NCBI GenBank assembly: GCA_015228975.1
Contig: JADGCN010000018.1
Span: 1 to 42,036 of the forward strand
DNA: 42,036 bases
DNA from: Magnetococcales bacterium
GTDB lineage: Bacteria; Pseudomonadota; Magnetococcia; Magnetococcales; UBA8363
Direction: 5' to 3'
Shown here: positions 7,933-15,569 of the stretch, piece after piece
Numbering within the stretch: the first letter of the stretch is position 1
Layout: the number at the start of each line of letters is the position of its first letter
Program-made: the position numbers and the translations under genes
Notes under the pieces: model-generated
Database searches by the model: none
What the model saw: only the letters and a program-made list of their open reading frames with translations
Told to the model about the DNA's origin: nothing

Positions 7933-9945
7933 ATGGCAGACCAGGATACCCCGGTCATTCTCGTCATAGACGATGACGTCATTATTTTGCAACTCCTGGA
8001 AGCTTTTTTACGGGACAATCGTTTTACCGTCCATCTGGCGGAAAACGGACAGGAAGGTTTAAAAGCGTTTGAAGAGCATCATCCCGATCTGGTGTTGTTG
8101 GATGCGCAGATGCCGATGATGGATGGTTTTGAAACCTGTCGCCGGATAAAAAATCTACCGGGGGGCGGTGATGTGCCGGTGGTTATGGTCACGTCCCTGT
8201 CCAGTAGTGACGCGGTCAACCGGGTTTTTCAGGCCGGGGCGGAGGATTATATTCCCAAACCCATCAACTGGGATCTCCTCAGACAGCGCATGCGGCGTAT
8301 TCTGCGTGACAAGGCTTCCTTCATCGCGCTCCGGGAAAAAGAGGAGCAGATGCGTCTGGCCACCGATTCGCAAAATGATGCCATCATTACCGCCGATGCG
8401 ATGGGTAATATCGTATTTTGGAATCGTGGCGCGGAATCCATTTTTGGCTTCACCAAAGAGGAGGTATTGGGGCGTCCTTTGACGATGCTCATGCCGTTGC
8501 GCTTTGCCAGTCAACACGAAGAGGCTTTGAATCGGGTCCGGGAAACCGGGCGCATCAAACGGGAGGGGCGGCTGCTGGAACTGTTGGGACGGCGCAAAAA
8601 TTTTGAAGAATTTCCAATGGAAATATCCCTGACCCATTGGAACGTTGATGAAAAAATGTTTTTCTCGGCGGTGATACGGGATATCAGCGAGCGCAAGCGT
8701 GCCTTGGGGGGACAGGAAGGCTTGGCGCTGTTCGACTCCCACATTATCGATCACATTCTGGCACTGGCCAACCGGGTTCATCCCGAGGGGGCGGGCTTGT
8801 TGGCGTTTCACCACGTCAAATCAATCATGGAAAACGTTTTTTTGGCAGGTTTGCGTCGCGAGGAGGACTTGCCGGTCCGGGTTAACGTGGCCCTGGGTGA
8901 TGACACGTTACTGATGCAAACATTGGGGACGGAAGTACCGTTCATCCGTTTTGAAACCCCCGTTCCCTTTACCGTTGATTCCCTGGTCAAGCTGGGTCCC
9001 GGTTTTGATCCAACGACCACATCGCTGTTCGTGCGTGCCAAAGAAAGCGACCCGAAAAAATTGGAACTTTGGGGGGCTTTGTTTGCCAGCAACCGGGGCC
9101 AGGGGGTATTGGATCCTTTTCCACGGCAAAAAAGCCCGCCGCAACTTTTGACTATCGTGACCCGCAAGGCGGGTTCGTTGGTGATTCGCTGGGGGGACAG
9201 GATACTGGCCCACTTCCAGGCGGGACATTTTTCCGAACCTTTGGCCAAGCCATTTGAAGATTGCGTGGTCGCCAAGACAATATTGGATGTCGTATCCCGC
9301 CACCCGGAATATCATGTTGCCGGAGAACTGTATTGGGATATTTATCGATCCGTATTGATGTTTTTGCTCAGGAACGCTTCGGTGGATAGTACCGGCGGCA
9401 CGCTGATCTGGCTGCCTGAACACTTCGTGATCAGAACCCAGGAATCCCTCATCGACCGCTATCCACTTTCGGAAAGCCAGGAAGGGGCCAGAATTATTGA
9501 CGAATATTGTCAATTGGAGTTGAAAAGAATGCGCATGGCGGGGGGGAAGAACCCGCCGTCCAGCGTGTCGGACTTCAAACCTTTGGGGCAGGCCTTGCTG
9601 GATATCAAGCGCCGTATGATCGAACACACCGAGTTTTTGTCACATTTAATGCGTATCGACGGGGCCGTGCTGATCTCGCATCGCATCAAACCCATTTCAT
9701 TCGGAGCGATTTTGGCGGCCAATTCATGGAATGGCAGGGTGGTCTATGAGGATCGGGGGTTGTCCCATTCCGGGGGGGATGTGGATCGTTCCAAATACGG
9801 TACCCGGCATGGTTCCGCAATCGATTTCGTCGCCCGTTATCCTGGAGCGGTTGCGTTCGTCTTGTCCCACGATGGGCCGGTTTCCGCCCTGACGTTTCGT
9901 GGGGAAGCGGTGCGCTGGGTGCCCGACTATATCAGCACCAATTGA
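7933..9945 (+). CDS. Receiver-PAS protein with C-terminal diadenylate-cyclase-like domain
   Basis: A cytoplasmic protein of 670 residues with a GAGGAA ribosome site. Residues 1-125 are a receiver (DDDVIIL acidic pair, acceptor Asp57 in LLDAQMPMMDG, KP at about 112). Residues about 135-255 are a PAS/PAC module (ITADAMGNIVFWN, FGFTKEEVLGRP, AVIRDISERKRA). Residues about 270-555 resemble the DACNV-type sensor region known to precede DisA-like domains. Residues about 560-665 carry the DAC signatures: DGA at 576-578 and GTRH at 623-626. In active DisA/CdaA enzymes the second motif is usually RHR; here the third residue is Gly627, so activity is uncertain. Inference: phosphorylation and a PAS ligand would control c-di-AMP synthesis or binding. 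A DAC-like domain behind a receiver is unusual in proteobacteria. Confidence 0.75.
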   Translation: MADQDTPVILVIDDDVIILQLLEAFLRDNRFTVHLAENGQEGLKAFEEHHPDLVLLDAQMPMMDGFETCRRIKNLPGGGDVPVVMVTSLSSSDAVNRVFQAGAEDYIPKPINWDLLRQRMRRILRDKASFIALREKEEQMRLATDSQNDAIITADAMGNIVFWNRGAESIFGFTKEEVLGRPLTMLMPLRFASQHEEALNRVRETGRIKREGRLLELLGRRKNFEEFPMEISLTHWNVDEKMFFSAVIRDISERKRALGGQEGLALFDSHIIDHILALANRVHPEGAGLLAFHHVKSIMENVFLAGLRREEDLPVRVNVALGDDTLLMQTLGTEVPFIRFETPVPFTVDSLVKLGPGFDPTTTSLFVRAKESDPKKLELWGALFASNRGQGVLDPFPRQKSPPQLLTIVTRKAGSLVIRWGDRILAHFQAGHFSEPLAKPFEDCVVAKTILDVVSRHPEYHVAGELYWDIYRSVLMFLLRNASVDSTGGTLIWLPEHFVIRTQESLIDRYPLSESQEGARIIDEYCQLELKRMRMAGGKNPPSSVSDFKPLGQALLDIKRRMIEHTEFLSHLMRIDGAVLISHRIKPISFGAILAANSWNGRVVYEDRGLSHSGGDVDRSKYGTRHGSAIDFVARYPGAVAFVLSHDGPVSALTFRGEAVRWVPDYISTN

Positions 9946-9981
9946 CCAGGATCCTTCCTGCGGGATTGTCAGGGTATCATA

Positions 9982-10917
9982 ATGGAATTTTCAAATAATT
10001 GCCTGGGTTTGGTTGCCTTGGGGTGGATGATGGATCGCTGGTTGGGGGAACCGGCGCGTTTTCATCCTTTGGTCGGGTTCGGCAACATGGCGAACGCCTT
10101 GGAAAAAGGGATACGGAGCCGTTTCGTCCTGAACGGTTTGCAAGGGCGTCTTTTGGGTTTGCTGGCGGTGTTGGTGTTGCTTCTGCCCCCTTTTTTATTG
10201 GCAGTTTACCTGTGTTCCTGTGAGCCGCTGGGTCTGGTGTGTCACGTCGTTTTGTTGTACGCGGCGTTGGGGGGACAAAGCCTGGAGCACCATGCCTTGA
10301 GGGTGTATCAGGTGTTGGCTCAGGGTGATCTGCAGGTGGCGCGTCAGCGGGTGGGGTATCTGGTCAGTCGCGACACCGGGAACATGGAAGCACCAGAGGT
10401 GGCGCGGGCAACGGTGGAATCGGTGCTGGAAAATGGGAGCGATGCCGTTTTTGGCGCCTTGTTTTGGTTCATGCTCCTGGGAGGACCTGGGGCGCTGTTG
10501 TTCCGCTTGGCCAATACCTTGGATGCCATGTGGGGCTACCGCAATGATCGTTTTCGCTATTTCGGTTGGGCGGCAGCCCGTTTGGATGATCTTTTGGGTT
10601 TGTTGCCCGCCCGTCTTACGGCTGTGACGTATGGCTTGGTCGGTCAGAGTCGGGGTGCATTCGCAGCGTGGCGCCGATGCACGCAAAGGAAGAGTCCCAA
10701 TGCCACGCTTGTCATGGCATCCGGGGGTGGGGCTTTGGGGGTGCGCCTGGGGGGCGGTGGTATCTACCATGGCCAGTGGCAACCGACACCGGAATTGGGG
10801 GGGGAGCGCCCACCTGAAGCTTCCGATATTCTCGCGGCAGTACGTCTGGTTGGCATGGGCGGGACGGGTTGGGTGATCGGGAGTCTCATCCTGGGCGTTG
10901 TCGCCATGGTATCCTGA
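9982..10917 (+). CDS. cobD: Adenosylcobinamide-phosphate synthase
   Basis: A 311-residue polytopic membrane protein of the CobD/CbiB family. It attaches the aminopropanol arm to adenosylcobyric acid to give adenosylcobinamide (phosphate). Family hallmarks: DRWLGEPARFHPLVGFG near the N-terminus, a central VESVLENGSDAVFGALFW, GGPGALLFRLANTLDAMWGY, and RFGWAAARLDDLL-like spacing in the C-terminal third. Hydrophobic spans are evident at about 50-75, 80-95 and 290-310. It opens the cobalamin cluster. Only 36 bp separate it from the preceding signalling gene, which leaves no room for a cobalamin riboswitch. Confidence 0.92.
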   Translation: MEFSNNCLGLVALGWMMDRWLGEPARFHPLVGFGNMANALEKGIRSRFVLNGLQGRLLGLLAVLVLLLPPFLLAVYLCSCEPLGLVCHVVLLYAALGGQSLEHHALRVYQVLAQGDLQVARQRVGYLVSRDTGNMEAPEVARATVESVLENGSDAVFGALFWFMLLGGPGALLFRLANTLDAMWGYRNDRFRYFGWAAARLDDLLGLLPARLTAVTYGLVGQSRGAFAAWRRCTQRKSPNATLVMASGGGALGVRLGGGGIYHGQWQPTPELGGERPPEASDILAAVRLVGMGGTGWVIGSLILGVVAMVS

Positions 10918-10937
10918 AAATCTGTCTGGGAATGGCC

Positions 10938-11897
10938 ATGACCGATCACGATTCTATCTATCATCGCCTATTTTCCCATCCCGAGATGGTAGCCGAGTTG
11001 TTGCGGGATTTTTTGGATGCCGCCATTCTTGCGGAGCTTGACCTTTCTGGAATGAAGCGGCTGAACACCAAGTTTACCGCCATGACGGGACATCGTCGAC
11101 GAGGTGATATGGTGTGGGAAATTCCCACCCGCTCTGGTAACAGCCTGTTCGTGCTGCTGATCCTGGAATTTCAATCTGAAGTTGACGAGTGGATGGCGTT
11201 GCGACTCGACGTGTATTCCGGTCTGCTCTACCAGCAACTGGTGGATGAGCGCAAACTGAAAGCTGTTGATGGTTTGCCCCCTGTCCTTCCCATCGTCCTC
11301 TACAACGGGGAAACACGGTGGCAAGCTTCGACCAGCTTGCGGGACTTGATCCGTCTCCCGAGTGACTCGCCATTGTGGCAGTATCAACCGGAAATGCGCT
11401 ACTATACGATTGATGAGGGCCAATACCCGGAAGAAGACTTGCGGGGCTGTCACTCTTTGGTGGCCATCTTTATTCGCTTGCAACACCCGGTCAGTCCCGA
11501 GTCGATTTTGGCGGCCAGTCGTGCTGCCGTTCAATGGTTTGCCGAGCATCCTGAGGGACCTCCGGTCAAACGGTTATTTCGTGAATTGTTGACCACAGGC
11601 CTTGCACGACTTAAAGAACCAAGTTTCACCCAACCCGTACCCGAAGGACTTGAGGAGGTGGTACCCATGTTGGCACGTTATGTTGAAAAGTGGGAGAGGG
11701 ATATTAGGCGAGAAGGTCACAAGAAAGGTGAGCGCGATGGTGAGGCGCACCTGCTTACCCGGCTTTTGCAGCGTCGTTTTGGCACTGTGCCCGATTGGGT
11801 CAGTAAAAAAGTTGCCGATGCCGACCAATCATTGCTGGAAGAGTGGGGTCTTCGGGTATTGGATGCCGAGTCGTTGGAGGAAGTGTTTCGCGAATGA
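10938..11897 (+). CDS. Rpn-type PD-(D/E)XK nuclease / putative transposase with DUF4351 tail
   Basis: A 319-residue protein that starts at MTDHDSIYHRLFSHPEMV, the usual opening of the Rpn (YhgA-like, Transposase_31) family. The in-frame codons further upstream overlap cobD and are unlikely. The nuclease core is visible: an RRGDMVW aspartate strand followed by LLILEFQSEVD, the E-x-Q form of the PD-(D/E)XK motif typical of the family, then DVYSGLLYQQL. The C-terminus (about 265-319) is a DUF4351 module (HLLTRLLQRRFGTVPDWV and GLRVLDAESLEEVF). Rpn proteins promote RecA-independent recombination in E. coli and may act in defence. It sits 20 bp after cobD and 69 bp before cobU and has no role in cobalamin synthesis, so it is probably an insertion into the operon. 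Confidence 0.88.
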   Translation: MTDHDSIYHRLFSHPEMVAELLRDFLDAAILAELDLSGMKRLNTKFTAMTGHRRRGDMVWEIPTRSGNSLFVLLILEFQSEVDEWMALRLDVYSGLLYQQLVDERKLKAVDGLPPVLPIVLYNGETRWQASTSLRDLIRLPSDSPLWQYQPEMRYYTIDEGQYPEEDLRGCHSLVAIFIRLQHPVSPESILAASRAAVQWFAEHPEGPPVKRLFRELLTTGLARLKEPSFTQPVPEGLEEVVPMLARYVEKWERDIRREGHKKGERDGEAHLLTRLLQRRFGTVPDWVSKKVADADQSLLEEWGLRVLDAESLEEVFRE

Positions 11898-11966
11898 TGA
11901 CCATTCCCAAGCGATCCAGAAAGATACGACAGGATAACACCTTCAACCAATAGGTTTCAGACAATC

Positions 11967-12494
11967 GTGGCGCTTACATTGATTCTAGGGGGGGCGAGAA
12001 GTGGTAAAACGGCCCTGGCACAAGAGCGTGCGGGCCGCATGCACCACGATGTGGTGTATATTGCCACCGCTCAGGCACATGATCAGGAGATGCAGGAGCG
12101 GATACAAAGACATCGCCAGTCGCGGCCACCGCACTGGCACCTTGTAGAGGAACCGGTGTACCTGGCTCGGGCCGTTAGGGAGCATGCGGCTCCCGACCGT
12201 ACCCTGTTGGTCGATTGTTTGACTCTATGGTTGACCAACCTGTTGACCCATCCCGAAGATCCCCTTATTCTCGCAGAGCAAAAGTCGGCACTGTTGCTTC
12301 AGTTGTCCCGGGTGACGGGAGATGTGATCCTGGTGAATAACGAAACGGGGTTGGGAATCGTTCCCATGGGTGTATTAAGCCGGCGTTTTGTCGATGAAAA
12401 CGGTTGGCTGAACCAAGCCCTGGGCCAATTGTGTCACCGTGTTACCCTGGTGGTGGCTGGTTTGCCCATGGAACTTAAAGGAGGAAATGTCTGA
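11967..12494 (+). CDS. cobU: Adenosylcobinamide kinase / adenosylcobinamide-phosphate guanylyltransferase
   Basis: A 175-residue bifunctional enzyme that phosphorylates adenosylcobinamide and transfers GMP to give adenosylcobinamide-GDP. It starts at GTG (11967). Walker A is LGGARSGKT at residues 7-15. YIATAQAHDQEM and the guanylylated-histidine region RIQRHRQSRPPHW follow, then the Walker B-like LLVDCLTLWLTNLL, ILVNNETGLGIVP and the C-terminal VTLVVAGLPMEL. The gene overlaps cobT by one base (TGATG), the first of a chain of overlaps that couples cobU, cobT, cobC and cobS. Confidence 0.94.
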   Translation: MALTLILGGARSGKTALAQERAGRMHHDVVYIATAQAHDQEMQERIQRHRQSRPPHWHLVEEPVYLARAVREHAAPDRTLLVDCLTLWLTNLLTHPEDPLILAEQKSALLLQLSRVTGDVILVNNETGLGIVPMGVLSRRFVDENGWLNQALGQLCHRVTLVVAGLPMELKGGNV

Positions 12495-13546
12495 TGTATC
12501 CTGATTGGCTTCGTCTTCCCATCCCCTCAGTCTCCATTCCCCACCGGGAACGTGCCCGTGAACGCCAGAATCAACTGACCAAACCTCCAGGTTCCCTGGG
12601 CATTTTAGAGGAACTGGCCGTGCGTGCGGCGGGTTGGCTGGCAAGCGATCGCCCGCAATTGGAACGTGTGCGCATCGTGGTGTTCGCGGGTGATCACGGT
12701 ATTGCCGCGCATGGGGTGTCGGCGTTTCCACAGGCGGTGACACTGGAAATGGTGCGTAATTTTGCCCGAGGGGGGGCAGCCATCTGTGTCCTGGCTCAGG
12801 AGACCGGAGCCGAACTGGAAGTGGTGGATGCCGGTGTTGTCAACCACCCGGGCCAGTTGCCCGGTGTGGTTTCGGCGCGTGTGGCTCCGGGCACCGCCGA
12901 CTTTCGCTCCGCTCCCGCCATGACCCATGCCCAATTTCACGCCGCCCTGGCGTTGGGACGCGAAGCCGTACAGCGGGGACTCGACAAGGGGGTGCAACTC
13001 TTTGTCGGTGGTGAAATGGGGATTGGTAATACCACGGCGGCTTCGGCTGTCGGGTCGGTGCTGACGGGTGTTCCCCCGGAATCCATGGTGGGTCCGGGAA
13101 CCGGCCTGGATCGGGAAGGCATTGAGAAAAAATCCAAGGCCATTGTCGAGGCTTTGGCTTTTCATCATCTCTCCAAAGAGGATCCCCTGGAGGTGATGCG
13201 TTGTTTGGGGGGATTGGAGATGGCCGCCCTGACGGGATTCTATCTGGCTGCGGCCCAAGCGGGTGTCGCTTCGCTGATTGACGGCTTTATCGCGGCGAGT
13301 GCCGCCTTGACGGCATTACGTATGCAACCCGAAATTCATCCCTGGTTGTTGTTTGCGCACATGTCCAAGGAACCGGGGCATGTTGCCCTGATGCAGGCGG
13401 CCAATGTGGCACCGGTGTTGTCTTTGGGGATGCGCTTGGGGGAAGCCAGTGGTGCCGCGACACTGTTACCCATTTTAAAGGTTGCCTGCGCCCTGCATAA
13501 TCGCATGGCTACCTTCCAGGAGGCTTCCGTCTCCGGAAAGTTATGA
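12494..13546 (+). CDS. cobT: Nicotinate-nucleotide-dimethylbenzimidazole phosphoribosyltransferase
   Basis: A 350-residue enzyme, the standard length, that makes alpha-ribazole phosphate from 5,6-dimethylbenzimidazole and nicotinate mononucleotide for the lower ligand of cobalamin. Signatures: RQNQLTKPPGSLGILEELAV at the N-terminus, VVFAGDHGIAAHGVSAFPQ, GGAAICVLA, FVGGEMGIGNTTAASA, and the C-terminal MSKEPGHVALM that carries the catalytic glutamate region. It is coupled to cobU at its start and overlaps cobC by four bases at its end. Confidence 0.95.
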   Translation: MYPDWLRLPIPSVSIPHRERARERQNQLTKPPGSLGILEELAVRAAGWLASDRPQLERVRIVVFAGDHGIAAHGVSAFPQAVTLEMVRNFARGGAAICVLAQETGAELEVVDAGVVNHPGQLPGVVSARVAPGTADFRSAPAMTHAQFHAALALGREAVQRGLDKGVQLFVGGEMGIGNTTAASAVGSVLTGVPPESMVGPGTGLDREGIEKKSKAIVEALAFHHLSKEDPLEVMRCLGGLEMAALTGFYLAAAQAGVASLIDGFIAASAALTALRMQPEIHPWLLFAHMSKEPGHVALMQAANVAPVLSLGMRLGEASGAATLLPILKVACALHNRMATFQEASVSGKL

Positions 13547-14148
13547 CGGTCAGCCCGGTATTATTGGACATTATGCGCCATGGTGAGGTGACGGGAAAGC
13601 CTGCTTTCAATGGGGTGAGCGATCCGGTGTTGACCGAAATGGGATGGCGTAGCATGGCGGTTGCGGCGGCGAAATCGTTACGCGCCGATGCCATTGTGAC
13701 ATCCCCTTTGATGCGTTGTGCCGCTTTCGCTGAGGATTGGGGGAGGAAACAGCGCATTCCGGTCAGGGTGGAGCCTGATCTCAGGGAATACGACTTTGGC
13801 CGCTGGGATGGTCGAAGCGTTGATGAGATCATGGCAATGGATCCCGAATTATTGGCCGCTTTTTGGCGGGATCCCCTGCGCAATCCCCCACCCGAAGGCG
13901 AGTCCATGGTCTCTTTCCAGCAACGGATTGCCTCCGTCTTCGCTGCTCTATTTCATTCGTCTATTGAGGGGCATGTTTTGGTCATTACCCATGGCGGTGT
14001 GATGCGGCAATTTGTTTCCGAACAACTCAACTGTTCGTTTACCGCAAGTTGGTCCTTGGATATACCCTTGGGATCCCTGTTGCGTGTTGTGTGTCGTCCC
14101 CGGTCTTGTAGCGATTCTGGCGAACTCCTGTTTTTGGGCATGGCATGA
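13543..14148 (+). CDS. cobC: Alpha-ribazole phosphatase (histidine phosphatase family)
   Basis: A 201-residue member of the phosphoglycerate-mutase-like histidine phosphatases. The phospho-histidine motif RHG is at residues 12-14 (DIMRHGE). The second half of the site is VLVITHGGVMRQ near residue 150, and an acidic residue of the site lies in DLREYDFGRWDGRS. Within this operon the natural role is removal of phosphate from alpha-ribazole-5'-phosphate or adenosylcobalamin phosphate. Family membership alone would not prove that. Starts and stops overlap cobT and cobS by four bases each. Confidence 0.9.
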   Translation: MTVSPVLLDIMRHGEVTGKPAFNGVSDPVLTEMGWRSMAVAAAKSLRADAIVTSPLMRCAAFAEDWGRKQRIPVRVEPDLREYDFGRWDGRSVDEIMAMDPELLAAFWRDPLRNPPPEGESMVSFQQRIASVFAALFHSSIEGHVLVITHGGVMRQFVSEQLNCSFTASWSLDIPLGSLLRVVCRPRSCSDSGELLFLGMA

Positions 14149-14891
14149 TCGGGCGCCCCTTGCTGTTGGCGTTGGGGTTGCTGACTACTCTGCCGGTTCC
14201 ACGGGTCGTGGATCCTGCGGAACGAGAGATCGGTCTGTCGGTACTGTGGTATCCCTTGGTAGGGGCCATTATCGGTGTGATGATGTGGGGATTGGCGGTG
14301 TGGGGGGCGGCTTGGCCCGGTGATTTGGTAGCTCTTGGTATCCTTTTGCTCTGGCTCATGGCTACCGGCGGCTTGCACCTGGAAGGTTTGGGGGATCTGG
14401 CCGATGCCTGGGTTGGTGGACTAAGTGGTGGCCCCGAGCGCATGTTGGCCATCATGAAGGATCCCCGTGCCGGACCTATGGCGGTGATGGCTATCTGCAT
14501 GCAACTGTTTTGCAAGGGGGTTGCGATTCACAACCTGTTGCAGCTCCATGCTTTCGTCGTTCTCGGTGTGGCTCCGGTCATCGGACGTACCATGATGGTG
14601 GCGCTGATGCTGTCCACCCCGTATGTTCGCCCCGAGGGGATGGGAGCGGTGGCGGTACGGGCGTTGCCAAAGAATGCCGGGTGGTGGGTGGTGGGTGTGA
14701 CGAGTCTGGCTGTCGCGTTTTTGAGCCAACCTTCCCTGGCTTGGGCCGTGCTTGTAACAGGGCTTGGCTTGATGACACTGCGTGCGTTGATCCTGCGTCG
14801 TCTTAAAGGGGTGACCGGGGATGTGTTGGGTGCCTCCTGCGAATTGTCGGAAACCATTTTCTTGCTGGTCACCGTCCTCCTGCTTTTTTAA
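14145..14891 (+). CDS. cobS: Adenosylcobinamide-GDP ribazoletransferase (cobalamin synthase)
   Basis: A 248-residue polytopic membrane enzyme that joins adenosylcobinamide-GDP and alpha-ribazole (phosphate), the last assembly step of cobalamin. Motifs: LTTLPVPR at the N-terminus, WYPLVGAIIG, the catalytic acidic GGLHLEGLGDLADAW, and the conserved RMLAIMKDPRAGPM. There are about six hydrophobic spans, and the C-terminus ends in LGASCELSETIFLLV. It is the last gene of the cobalamin run, and its stop overlaps the stop of the convergent brnA gene (14888-14891). Confidence 0.94.
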   Translation: MIGRPLLLALGLLTTLPVPRVVDPAEREIGLSVLWYPLVGAIIGVMMWGLAVWGAAWPGDLVALGILLLWLMATGGLHLEGLGDLADAWVGGLSGGPERMLAIMKDPRAGPMAVMAICMQLFCKGVAIHNLLQLHAFVVLGVAPVIGRTMMVALMLSTPYVRPEGMGAVAVRALPKNAGWWVVGVTSLAVAFLSQPSLAWAVLVTGLGLMTLRALILRRLKGVTGDVLGASCELSETIFLLVTVLLLF

Positions 14892-15142
14892 CTTGCCGCA
14901 CGTAATTCCTCACGAATCACTTTCCTGAGCGTTTCTTCCAATGGCTTCTTGCGCATTTCCAGATACGCACGCAATGCGTTGTTGATCATGAACTGATAAC
15001 CAGTTCCGGCCTCTTCGGCAAGACTCCGAAATTCTGCAATGACATCATCGGATAAGTTGATGGTGATACGCGTTCTTCCAGTCTGGGAAAGAACGGGTCC
15101 ACGCTTGGCATTGCTAAAATCAAATCCTTCTTTCGTGATCAT
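14888..15142 (-). CDS. brnA: BrnA-like antitoxin (ribbon-helix-helix type)
   Basis: An 84-residue protein. The core RTRITINLSDDVIAEFRSLAEEAGTGYQFMINNALRAYL is a MetJ/Arc-like ribbon-helix-helix DNA-binding fold, as in BrnA and CopG-type antitoxins. The positively charged C-terminus (EMRKKPLEETLRKVIREEL) would contact the toxin. It begins 3 bp after the brnT stop, and the order toxin then antitoxin is the known BrnTA arrangement. Known of the family: BrnA neutralises BrnT and, as a complex, represses the operon promoter. Confidence 0.85.
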   Translation of the reverse strand: MITKEGFDFSNAKRGPVLSQTGRTRITINLSDDVIAEFRSLAEEAGTGYQFMINNALRAYLEMRKKPLEETLRKVIREELRAAS

Positions 15143-15145
15143 ATC

Positions 15146-15409
15146 TCATCCCTCATAAAGTTTTCGTTCCCAATTTTCAGATTTGCGTGCGCTGATGATA
15201 CGGTGGATATTGTCACGATAGGTGAAGATCACCGTAAGAACCCGGCCAAAGGCATCCGCACCAATCATTTGGAAGCGTTGTTCGTCGTGGCTGGCGTCCT
15301 CCGAAACCAAAGCCATAGGGTCATCCATCACGGTTGCGGCCTCCATAAAGGAGACACCATGTTTCTTCTGATTCATCTCGGCTTTTGCCGGATCAAATTC
15401 AACATCCAT
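15146..15409 (-). CDS. brnT: BrnT-like toxin (RelE-fold ribonuclease)
   Basis: An 87-residue protein with the complete BrnT pattern: MDVEFDPAKAEMNQKKHGVSF, the family tryptic core EAATVMDDP, RFQMIGADAFGRVLTVIFTYR, and the C-terminal IHRIISARKSENWERKLYE. Known of the family: BrnT cleaves RNA and stops translation. The gene has no visible Shine-Dalgarno sequence. Its ATG falls where the predicted promoter would begin the transcript, so the mRNA may be leaderless. It lies directly beyond cobS, a typical accessory position. Confidence 0.88.
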   Translation of the reverse strand: MDVEFDPAKAEMNQKKHGVSFMEAATVMDDPMALVSEDASHDEQRFQMIGADAFGRVLTVIFTYRDNIHRIISARKSENWERKLYEG

Positions 15410-15415
15410 ACGTGC

Positions 15416-15444
15416 ATGTTATGCATATGATAGGCATATGTCAA
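15416..15444 (-). promoter_or_regulatory. Sigma-70-type promoter of brnTA with overlapping repeat
   Basis: On the minus strand TTGACA (15444-15439) is followed by exactly 17 bases and then TAACAT (15421-15416), a perfect -35 and a good -10. Counting from the -10 puts transcription start at about 15409, the first base of the brnT ATG. The spacer contains two directly repeated CATATGC heptamers (plus-strand GCATATG at 15423-15429 and 15434-15440), 11 bp apart and so on one face of the helix. Inference: they are the operator for the BrnA or BrnTA repressor. Confidence 0.65.
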
Positions 15445-15569
15445 TAGTTTCATTGACATACCTTCTCATGTTGAACAGATCTAACCTGACTTTGTCAACA
15501 ACAAGGTTTTTTGTTGTGTTCCTCTGGGGCTTGATTATGTCATGCCGGGAAATTTGTACCGAAGAGGCA

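Noticed and set aside
9946-9981. Cobalamin riboswitch before cobD
   Set aside because: Only 36 bp separate the two genes, far too short for the riboswitch, and no B12-box-like sequence was seen in the other gaps of the cluster.
14888-14891. Readthrough or fusion of cobS and brnA
   Set aside because: The genes are on opposite strands and only their stop codons overlap; simple convergent ends.
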